64,000 bases of DNA. It comes from Chamaelirium japonicum (Eukaryota > Streptophyta > Magnoliopsida > Liliales > Melanthiaceae). The stretch spans positions 48,220,440-48,284,439 of the forward strand of contig OX393550.1 of assembly GCA_947650365.1 (NCBI GenBank). Direction: 5' to 3'. Shown here piece by piece: positions 41,701-53,700 of this stretch (within the stretch, counting starts at the first letter, position 1; each line of letters starts with the position of its first letter). The translations under genes and the position numbers were made by a program. The notes under the pieces were generated by a model. It ran no database searches. It saw only the letters and a list, made by a program, of their open reading frames with translations, and had not been told where the DNA came from.

Positions 41701-44700
41701 ACATTTATGAGGGGACCGTGTGTATGTTTGTGTCGCAGAGCCATTAAAAAAAGAGGATAGAGCACAATCTCATTTTCATCTATACTATTTCTTCATCACA
41801 TAATCGAGGCGGCAAGCAAGATGCCTCAGATGTGTCCAGAAATTTCATGTTCTAATTTACTTAATCTTGTAGTGAACAATAAGCGTGTAGTAAGTATGAA
41901 GTTTCCAAGTATGTTACACGTCAATATGGATATGAAATCCACCTGCAACTCGTCAATAGGAGATATCTTACAAGATTGAGCATTACATGGATGATAGTAA
42001 TGATCTTGTCCTTTTCCATATGGCTAGGTGTGTGTGTTTTTTTGTTAAATGTTAAAATTATTCTAAAAGTTTTTATAGTGTAGTGTTAATAATATCTTTC
42101 AACAATATGCGTATTTTAACTATGGTAAGTCGCAAGGTTAGCTTGATGACTTGACAGAATAACATCAATTTGAAGTAACAGATATTTTCTTGTGCCAATA
42201 CTCGGCATGGTACAGTACATCGTACACGTGCCAAATCCTAGCCTGCGCATGCATAAGATACTTTTATCCTAAGCTCCAGCTAGGATTCAGCCCCGATCTA
42301 ACCCACTTCTTATTAGGTAAAGTTGGTCTGGATCTGATATAAAAGTATGTAAGATTTGGATTAATTTTTTATGCTTTTTTAAAAAATATCAGGAGCACCT
42401 TCATTCTGTTAGATTGGGTTCAGGCTAAGTATCATTCCGCGCAAGTTGGACCAAATTAAGTTGATGACTAAGTTCTAGTATCGGGTTTTAAGTTGGGTAT
42501 AAATCAAGTTAGGATGTGCTGTATGTGGATTAACCTAACTCATTTCCAACCTTACTCGTAGTAATACTGAATTTATTACTAGGATTGTTTGATTGAGCCT
42601 ACCAAAGAGTCAAGACAAAAGGAAGAGTATTAGTTTTCCTAACATTCGAGCTCATATGTTGCAAGAGTAGGCCAAATTAAGCAGATGAGTAAGCTCTTGT
42701 ACTGGGTTTTAAGTTAGGCATGAATCAAGTTAGGATTGCTCTATGTGGCTCTACCTAAACCATTTGCACCCATACTCAGAGGTGGTTCAGTTGAACAAAC
42801 TCCTGGAAATGCAATCTATTTGATAACAGTCATAAGACAAATAGGGAGGTGAAATAATTTCACAAAACATGAACATGCATTTCGTTCATATTTGTTGTCA
42901 TGAGACAATAAATTTGAATAATAAATTATAAGGGTTTGTTCAATTTCCTAGAAAGGACACTAAAAAGTCGATTTTATCAAGAAAATAGTTTTTTTCAATT
43001 GTTTATTTCACAAAAGAACATGAATATGGAAAAGATGTTTCTGTGTTTAAACATATGGAATTTTTTTATAAAACCACCTCACTTTTCACTATTTGCAAAT
43101 CAACTCCTATGTCATTTTCTTATTTTGCAAAAGATCACTTGAAATGACTAAAAATCCTCATTTATTGATTTTTTAAAAGTAGGCTAGGCAAGTGGCTAGC
43201 TGTGAGGGTATTTTCTTCATTTAAGAGAATAGGTACTTTTTTGGTAACAAGGAAATAACATAGGAGCCTTTTGCAAATACTGATGATTGACAGGGTTTTC
43301 TGCAATTGTGGCAAAATACAAGTGTTTATATGCAAAATCATATATAGATAAGACTTACATCTAGGCTAACAATGTGCTGTTTTAAGTTTTAACTTTCTTC
43401 CAAAAAGATAAACGGCAGAAAAAGAAGTTCTGAAATTTTCAGGATTGTGATCAAAGAACTTCTCTTTCTCCAGAAAAGCTTTTCAGACCAACGAAGTAGC
43501 CCAAGAACTAAAATTTTCCTTTTCAATGGAAATTCATTTTCCCCCTTATCCTTATATTTTTCCTTTCCCACGAAATTCTTTGCAACCAAACAGACCTTAG
43601 CAAAAAAATAGGAATTGGCATGTATCAGATAAAAGAAATAAAATTAAAAAATAATTCCTAATGGCTCACATTTCCAGCAGATGTTTCCGATAGTTGGCGA
43701 GTCCAGGTGTTAGAAAGATTGATTGATCCAGTCCTCAAAGAAATTGTGATGCCAGTAGTTGCAGTTGAATGAAGTGAAATGTGACTGACAAAAGCACAGC
43801 ATGAAGAAATTCTATCAGTATGCATTAAATAAAGTTTGGAAAAGCAAATAAGGAGAATATGCATAGACCAAGTGAGTTACAAAAGTGAATTCATACCGTG
43901 ACGTTTGTATGCCAACAAGCGCTCGTAGACCAGCAGTTGCCATGACCTCTATGGAAGCAACTGGAGATACCTGGTGCCGGAGCAAAGCTGTAGTAGCACC
44001 AGTACCAGAATTACCACTAACTACCAAATTTCCACCAATGGCAATTGCGTTGCGCTTAGATATCTGAGATTGAACCTCACTAGACATCGCCATTCTGTCA
44101 TTTGTGCAACTCAATCAAGACCAAGTGGCTACGTAGAGTAGTAAATATATTGAATAACCCTGACATTAACCGATTGCATATCATTAATTAAGTGGCAAGT
44201 AACTAATATAGCTGTAAGAACTCAACAACATAACAGCAACATGAAAAGTCACTGAATGAAAATTAGTGCTGATAAAACACAATAAATAGAATAGATTCAT
44301 ATTTTTCCCCACAATAACTGTAGAGATGAATAGCATTACAATAACGTGCCCAAAAAAACTAATGTACTAGATCTCCAAACAGCCAGGCATTTCAAGAAAG
44401 TCCCTGTGAGGAGCTTGAACTTTGGATACCATCCACACCCCCGCCAAGGCAGATGTATACATAGTGGAACTTTTTTAGACAAATGAAATCAACAAATAAA
44501 CAGACCCAGCTGCTAGGCAGCCCTAGAACTAACAGTTAAGATAAAACAGATCCTCGTAGCATTGTTGCAATCATACCACTGCTGGAGGATGGAAGTTTGA
44601 AGTACCCCTTTTATTGTAGATATTCTGAGAGAGATTGGGAGGCTTTTGGTGAGCACATCGGTTCTACCTGAATTCCACAACTGCTATAGGAAATATGGTT

Positions 44701-47700
44701 TCCAGGAAGGACTTCAATTTTATTCATAGTAAGAATATGTTGAGAATTTTGATGTTATAGTTATCGAGCATGTTCAGCTGGTGACACATCTAAATGGAAA
44801 AATAGGACTCTGGTAGGCCACTTTTTTTGAAACGGGTCAACTCTAATTTCTTTGAAACAGGTAAACTCTAACAAAGGCCATAGCAGGATGCAACACAAGC
44901 TTTTAAGAGGCAAATCTTTCTATTCAATTGTTTGTTTTATCTATGTGCATGTGCATGATAAGCCTGATTATTCTGGTTTCCACCTGGTGATTTTCTATTT
45001 CTACCACATTACAGGTTGGGAGATAATGACTTGTACCTATCTAGGTGTACGATGCAATCATGTGAGAGGAATATAAGATGCAAGCCCTGACAACAATGAC
45101 TAGTACATATACAGATAATGACTCATACCTATCTAGGTGTATATATATTGTTATACTTTCTCATTTGCGACAGCACAATCACATATGCGGTCGCACTTGA
45201 CAACAATGAGTAATACATGTACAGATTGTGACTATTTCTACACTACTATATGCAAGCGCAATTGGGGGCATCATCTATATTTTGAACTCACCCGAATATT
45301 TCACACGCAATTAGTGTCATCAGTGGATACATGGTGAATTCAAGGAAGGAGTATTGCCAGGTATACTGAGAGAATTCTCATATACTTGGAGGGCACTTCA
45401 GGTGTTAGTTTAGTGTGACAACGATAGGGATAGTGTCACAGGTTTTGATGTAAATTCTGCTAGTGATTAAAGATGCATAGGTCGATTACACACTGTTAGA
45501 ATAGTCTACCTAGAGGTCCTATCAAGTGTAGACCAATGAAGACAGTAGAGCCAACAGTAGCAGTGTGATACCACAGAGGACAAACCAATGCAGCTACAAG
45601 AGTGAGGAAAGAAGCATTATAGTAAAGGGGACCATTTGTGATTCAGCTGTTTCAGCAGAAGGGCATTTATGTAAATAATGATATCCAAAGTGTAAACACA
45701 TGGATAAGAACTAGGCCTCCTATAAGAGGAAGAGATATATTGACATTCGGTACCCACCACATCAGAGAGATCATGGAATAAAACACAGTGGTCTTGAATA
45801 AGATTGACCTCGAGAAGAATCTCGTGCACATGGTTCAACAGCCAGTACCTGCACTGAAGCTTAAATTCTGGTTGAGCCTGATCAACCGTCAAAGAGGGTT
45901 AATTAGGCCCCTTCAAGGGTGCATTTGTGAAAACATTTATTAAGGATCAAAAGAGAAAAGATGAAGAAAATTCAAGTCAAGGTGAGAACTATTAACATCG
46001 AAAAGATGTGCTTCATACTCATCCACACAAATGACATGGAACCAAGTACGGCCGAGTACTTGTCCGCTTCAGTTCAGTTTTTTCAACTTCATTTTTTACA
46101 TGATTTCAAAATTCAAATATATTTTCCCATGCTCAACATGAAAGTTCACAATGTAGTCAAGGGGGCTAGGTGATGCCTAAGCGAGATGCCGAGACCTAGG
46201 CCATATACTATATAATAACACATACACATAAATAGAGAAATAAAAGTAGTTTAAAGTTTTAACCAGATGTAAAACACTATTATTTTAAACGTCATAAATA
46301 TAAGAAAATTAAAAGATTAACATGTCAACAAATAAGTACAACCAACAAAAAGTTCATAGTCATCGATCACCTTAATACCTCCTAGGTGACCGCATTGGTA
46401 ACTGCTCCTTGATATCACCTATACGTGATACTATGACAACACAGAGTACACGTGGCTTTAGTGCCAGCAATAGATACCTAGTGAATCGATGCATATGGGA
46501 GCATAAAAGTGACAAGAAAAACATCAAATAACAATCGGATGGAGAGCGAAGGCCAACAAAAGGATTTACAGTATGATTAGACAACGTTTGAGCTTAAATT
46601 GACAACATTAGTAGCCCAATTTTAATTAGTCTTAGGAGTTCAAGGGCATTTACTTATTTTTTAGTGCTTGCTAGGATGGTTTAGGTCGGAAACTTGAGAG
46701 TAGAGTCAATTATAATGGTCGAGACTAGATCTTGATGGTTAAATCGGAAGAGCTAATAAGGCCTCAATTTTGAGTGCCTTCACTACCTTGTCATCAAATA
46801 GAGAAGAAAGAGAGATCGACAACTTGAATTTGGGTCCTACACGGGCCATAACAGGAAAAAGAGAAGGTGTGGTGGATCTTTTCATGGGGAGAACATCTTA
46901 CTTGTGTGAATATCTCGTTTTCCCCATGTATTCTCTCGTCTAGTTTTTAATTTTTTTTAATGATGAGGCAAGGGGAGTTTGGTTAAGGTCTTTCTTACAA
47001 AAGAGGGCCTTATGCATGTATGGGGATGATGAATGCAGAATAAATAAATAAAGAGATAATTTGTAAGTTCCTTCCTCTTTCCTTTTCCATTTCTTTATAC
47101 TTTTTCTATATCATTTTCTTTTTCTCTTAAATTCTGCTCCAACTAAATCATATTTTCTTATAATCTTAAATTTTATTGATGCAAACCCACAAAAAAAAAG
47201 TAATTAAAATCCATTAGAACGCTAGATGTGCCCACCTAGTCCCTTTCAGTGTTGTCAAGGAGCGCGCCTAAGCGACAAGGCTCTCCGGAAGGGTAAGGCG
47301 CAAGCCACCGAGGCACATGTGCATAAGGCGCATGCCTAGGCGCGCCTAACCACGCCTAGGTGCAGTCAATAAGGTGCGCCTTTTTTTTTTTTCAGGGGTC
47401 AGTGCTTCTTTATCTATTTGTTTTCTTTTGGCCTTGGATCATGATTCATTTTTCATATATCAATTGTTTTTGTTATGTGATAATTTCAGTCATTTGATAA
47501 TTTTAATTTCACGTGCTTAATTGTTAACTGACTGTTTGTGATAGACTTCAATCATATCTTCATTTGTTGGTGGTTATGGAATCTATCATTATTTATTGTT
47601 CATTGTTGTGTGATGAACTTCAGTCACTGTATTCATGTTATACAAATTTCATCATGCTAAGTTACTACAAATTTCATCATACTTTGCATTATTGCATATT

Positions 47701-50700
47701 AAAATGATAACAGTATCTTAGTTGGCTGTATTTAAAAAAAACATATAGCGCACCTAGGCGTCTAGGCGCACCTGAGGCACATCGCCTCGCCTTGCCGCCT
47801 TGACAACCTTGGTCCCTTACTAGTGGCTACCCGGGAAACATATAATCAGCACCTATATCTGTTTAAAAGCACTAGGTCTGAAATCCGCTATATGTAGGTT
47901 TTGTGGACAACAAGTCTGTTTGCTTAAAACTAATTTTCAGAGCCCCAAAAACATAGATTTCCCATTTATTGTAACGCTAGACATCAGGATTACATCTATT
48001 TTATATCAGAGACCATGACCCCCTTTCCTTCTTTCTTTGCCATCAAACAAGCTTTTGTTGAATAATCTTGGGAAGTAAAGGATGGTAGAATTGATGGAAG
48101 CTTGCATCAAGCTCTCAACGAATGTGGAAGAAATCCAGAAAACTATGAAACATAATATAGATACATATTGTCGTCAACAAGCAAGATCAGAATACATGAT
48201 GAGGATATGTATCCACACTTCAAGAGACCTAGAACATGTAAATAAATGGTGAAAAGGTATATTGAGTTGAGATAACTATCATAGCTCCAAACCAACCCCC
48301 AAATGACAGTAGATAGAGAAAACACATGATTGATGTTCCTGAATCCTAATTACTTGAAAGAATCAACTTGAGTTGCTTAGTCGGATCTCTAGTCTTGAAA
48401 AGTTCTTAAATTGGTACCACTCATCAAGGGTCGGAACTTAGAATGTATGGTATGCTTCCCTCAAGATGAAGGGTGTCACCGACATTTGGTGGCAAAAATG
48501 CAGAGAGTCGCGAAGTAGAAGTGCAAGATGAGTGTTACTATTAGGAGGGAGATAAAAAAACTTATGATGTATTATTTTCTACCACCCAACCACCATATTA
48601 CATCAAATCCAAACACCTCAAGTTCTATTGCTTACACCAATATGTTTATAACTTATAAGCATGGTTTAAAATACCGGCATTATATAGCGATATATCGCTA
48701 TATCGCCAGGCTCCGATATCAAAACAAACTAAATTCTCTAGTTTTGGGGGAAAAATCGAAATATCACCGATATATCGCCAGATATCGCTAAATATCGCCA
48801 AATTCGGTGATAAATTGGTTTACAGCCTTTATAGGATTACCAACAAAAGGGGATATGTCCCCCTGTTATCACCATTATTGCCCCGGAGAACCCTTTGCCC
48901 CTTTTTTTTCCCATTTCATCCCTTCGTATGGTTTGATTTAGGTTTCTAAACAAAATCAAAACCCTCCATTTGTTGTTCTTGGTGGATTGAAGCCTCTCTT
49001 CATGAATTTGGGGTTTCTTTCATGTTTCTAAGTTGAGATGTTTTCAAATCTTCTTTTTTTTATTTCTCAAAGTTTTTAAGTAGATCTTCGTGAAGAATAG
49101 ATGATAAACATGAATCGCATCAAGTTTGATGTGATTCACCAGGATTTATGGGTTTCATCTATTTAAACCCAATGAACCCTAATGAAATTTTAGTATGTCA
49201 ATACTACACATCCAATCTACTTGCTATCCAAATTTGAAATTTCTTTTACTTAAATCATTTTCAGAGTATTGTGCTATGTCATGTCTGTCAATCTATGAGA
49301 TGTTTTATGCTTATTATGTCGTATGCTTTATGAGTTATGAATTTGTGATATGTTTTATGCACGGTGAACCATATGGGTTTTGATATGCTTTATCAAGCTT
49401 CCTAATGTGTGCAATCTTATTGTGATTGTTTAATTCACAAACTGTTGCAAAGTTTCTAATAGTTCATAAAAAGTGTCGGTCAGTTCACAGACTCATAGAG
49501 CCTAAATTGAGTATCCCCTAGAGTAAATGATTATTTTTTGTTTTCTATTAATCATAATGGTGTATCTATACATTCTAAAATGATATATAAAAGAATCCTC
49601 CAAAAAAATCATCATTTTGCCCTTTTTTTTCTCTTTTTCTTATTTTTAGCAATATTTGACGATAAATAGCGATATATCCTGATTTTTCTCCCGGGCAACT
49701 TGGCGATATCAACAGCAATAACGATACTTAAAACACAACTTATAAGTAGATGACCAACATAGGCACTCGAGATGGAGGTCCTCGCTACTAATGTACAAGG
49801 CCGGACTAAATCCGTTGGGGAAGCACATCACATTTCTCGGTAGGTTGAAGCCATTGCCCCTATTCCCAAGCTTAGTGCAAAGTTTGTAAAGACTTGACCT
49901 AGTGAACTAATCGCTCATTGCTTCAAGCATGGAGAAAATGGTGTTAAGGGGGTGATTGTTCTTGATATAGACTAAAAGGATGAGGGTCATGAGGCCTTTG
50001 TTCACCTTGCCATTTTATTCCATAGCAACACTAATAGAGGCCAATTGTATATTCAAAGGATTATGCATACCTAAAAATAAAAGCTAGAGGAGCATTGGAT
50101 AAGGTTCGCATATTCAAGACTAGTTTACTTATTCTAGAAAACTAGGTACCTTCTTATCCATAGAGGGGATATAAAAAAGGTCGCCTCCAAAGATATAGCA
50201 GAGAAACTAAAATATAAAATGGAGAGAGAAGCATAACTACAAATATTTACACGCTAAATAGTCATGACCAACGCATATGAGGGCATGATCATGTGTCATG
50301 TGGCCTATGTTTGCATGACATGTTCTCCTTGGGCGGACCACGATATAAAGGAACTATCCATGATGTTCGAGCCAATACCTACATCTTCGAGCACACGGGC
50401 AAAGGCATGCTCTTTAGTCTATGCAACTTTACACTGATCTTCCTTGTATTCCTAGAGCCATGTTGATCAGAGAAAGTACCTTCACTTCCCATGAATGGGG
50501 TGGATGGCTTCTTTTAATGCGGCATCAAGCTTGAGCCCCACCTTAACGCAGTGGAAAAGATTCATGCATGTGGGAGTACGAAACAAGAATGAATCCATAT
50601 GTCAATTGCATGGAGATCAGAGGCAAAAGGATTAACACAAAGATCTTAAGATTGGACATTGTTGGATATCAATTATCCATTTTTTATGTTCTTGAAGTCA

Positions 50701-53700
50701 AAGATTGGTCTTTTAATAAATTTGAAATTCATGAACTTTTCATTAAGTTTTAGTGTTGACGGGTGGATCTTCCCCTCTCCCAGGTATTCTCTCCTTTGCT
50801 TTATATTTTCTTAATGGCATACTAGTGGAGGTTTGGTTAGGGCCTTTGTTATAAAAGAAAAGGGTCTTATGCATGCATGGGGATACCAATGAAGACTGAA
50901 TAAAGATCATGATTATTCATGAGTTCCTCTTTCTCTTTATTCCTCTTTTCTTTGTTTCTCTATTTCCCTAAGGACCCTAACATTTTCCCTTTAAATCTCT
51001 GGTTTTTTATCCAACTACATATTATTTTAATGTAATCTTTAATTTCATTGACGAAAATCCACATCATATAAAACCAACTAGGACCCTATATCCACCCACC
51101 AAGATCATTCTAATCCCCTCTTAGTGGTTAGTGGTTACCCAGCTAACCAAATAAATTCTTCATCCTTGCCTTTTAAAATCCGTAGAATTTTAAATAGTAA
51201 GCCCATTTCAATAGAAATAATTTTCAAGAAACCCCTTATTGCAACCTAAAACAACACAAATTGAGGGAATGGGCATTGGCAAGTTGTTCAGGGAATTCTC
51301 GTATAATTGAAGGGTACTTCAAGTATGGACTTAGTATAATAAGTGCTACAGTGGTATTGTGAGCAAGTGGTAGGTTTCAATAATATGGTTTGCCAATGCC
51401 AATGTTAAGACGAGCGTATGATGGCTACATGTTTTATTTACTCCATCATAAGGTCTTGTTAGTTGAATTTTGATGTTACAACCAGTGTTGTAAAACCCAA
51501 AAACTCGACTAGACTCGACTCGACTCGGAACTTTCTCAAGTAGAGTCGACTCGGAAACTCAGTCGAAACTCGGCCGAGTAGTAACACCCAAAACTTGAAA
51601 AAATAACATCATTTTAATATTTATTATTAATACATATATATAGTTAAATTAGAAAATAATATATATGAAGTAGCTAAAGCTTGAATTTAGACTGGATGAT
51701 ATATCACAAGATTTTAGAAACTTACAGACGAGGCTTCGAGTGTGCTCTCTGTTGATTGCAGATGTTGGGAAGATGAGGCGTGGCCACATCAGAAAGGAGC
51801 CTGATTCGGGAAGATGCAGCGCTGGAAATAGCCACCATCGATGGGGTTTCTGCTCTCCTCCTTCCTCCACCTCTCCCCTCTTCTTCTTTCTCCTTTCTCG
51901 TTTCCAGTTCGCTGCAGTGTAGAGTTCAACATGCGAACATGACCAAAAAGCATGTGCAGCAAGGCCTCCTCCTTTTCCTTTCTCTGCTTTTTCTTTTTTT
52001 GATTTGGTAGGCACGAGAGAGTCAAACCCTAGGAATCGATCAACTTCAGGATAAGGTGTTTTAAGGATATTAATGAATGGGTTGTGGGGGTATTTTCATT
52101 TTTTCCCCTTACAGAGACCACGACTCGGGCAGAGGCGCGTGACTCGAAAACTTAAGTCAACTCACTCAAGTCACGCAAATAACAGGCCTAGTAGTTGATA
52201 TCATGAGTTTTAACCCAAATTGGATCGAAATTCAACCGAGTCGAGTCGAGTCGGCCGAGTTTCGAGTCGACTCAACGAGTTTAAAAACATTGGTTACAAC
52301 ATACAGTTACTTTCTTGGACAAACATATGAAATTCAAGATAGCTACATAAGCATTGAAGGAAGCATATAATTATTAAAAGGATTAATTGCTAGTACACGT
52401 TAGGCAGAAGGTGGTGTGAACTGTGATAACCCAAGTGCAATCAAATAAGCTAAGCACGGGGCCTACCATGAAAGGAAAGCACGTTGATGTTCACTACTAT
52501 TACATCAAATAGATCATCGAAGAAGGCAAGGTGGTTATAAATGACAGAGAAATCAAGAAGAGCCCATATAAGAACAATGAAAATGTGATGACAAAACCAT
52601 TTCCTGATATTCAACTTAAAGCTTTGCTTGAACTTGAAGTCTTGAACAACGTAAAAAAAATTGTTCATTAGGTACCTTTCGACATGCATTGGTAAGAACG
52701 TTTGTTGAGAATACAAGAGAAACAAGAGACGGCGAAAACTCAAGCCAAGGTGGAGATTGTTGACTCTATTGAAACATATCTCAAATCCATCTCAAGCACA
52801 GAATGACTATCGGAGTGGGCCCCACAAATTACCCCCTTAAATTTAGTTTTTGCCACTGTTTTAAAAGACGGTCCGGGCGACCGCCTAGGCGTTTTAGGGG
52901 GTTGGCCGCTCCGCTTCAGCATTAAGCGGCACTACAGGCGTGTTGAACAAAGGCGGGCGCCTAGGTGGGATCCGACCCGCCTAAGCGCCCGCCTAGGCGG
53001 GTAAAAGGCGAGCGCCTAAGCGGACTCCAAGCGGGCTTTAGGTTGGCAGATTAGTAATAATATTTCATAAAACCCCGACCCCACTCGATCCCCTCCTCCC
53101 TTTTCACTACATAACTAGATATCCTAGATATCCCAAAGGCTCAAAAGTTGCTCTCTTTTCCCTGCCTCGCAGTCAACCCTGACCCCAACCGATCCCTCCT
53201 CCCTTTTCATAAAACTTTTATATTCAGATCAGCTGTTTTGATGTTTGCATATGTCAAACTTTCTAATATTGGTTTTTTATATAGAATTATGAATTTATAT
53301 ATATACATACATATAGAATATATATAATATATTTTATATAGCTGAGTGCGCGTCTTTTTCTTCGGGCGCCCGCTTAGTCGTCCACCTTACGCCTTCCGTC
53401 TTGAAACCACTTGACCGCCTGCCTTCCGCCTTCCGTTTTTTAAAACATTGGTTTTTGCCATAATCTTTGACTGAATAAAAAATCATATTGCCCGCTATTG
53501 TGTGCAATACAATACTAAGACTAGCTCCATGCAGGTTTTTTGCTTAAACATATAACCCTTCTTCTACACCCTTTGATTATACAGCATTTTTTGTGATTCT
53601 TGTGGGATTTTTTTAGGAGTGACCCTTAACCTTGTTTTGGACTCTTCTCTATTATCTAGCTGAATCACTCTAGGATTGCCTTCGTTCATGTACATAACAA

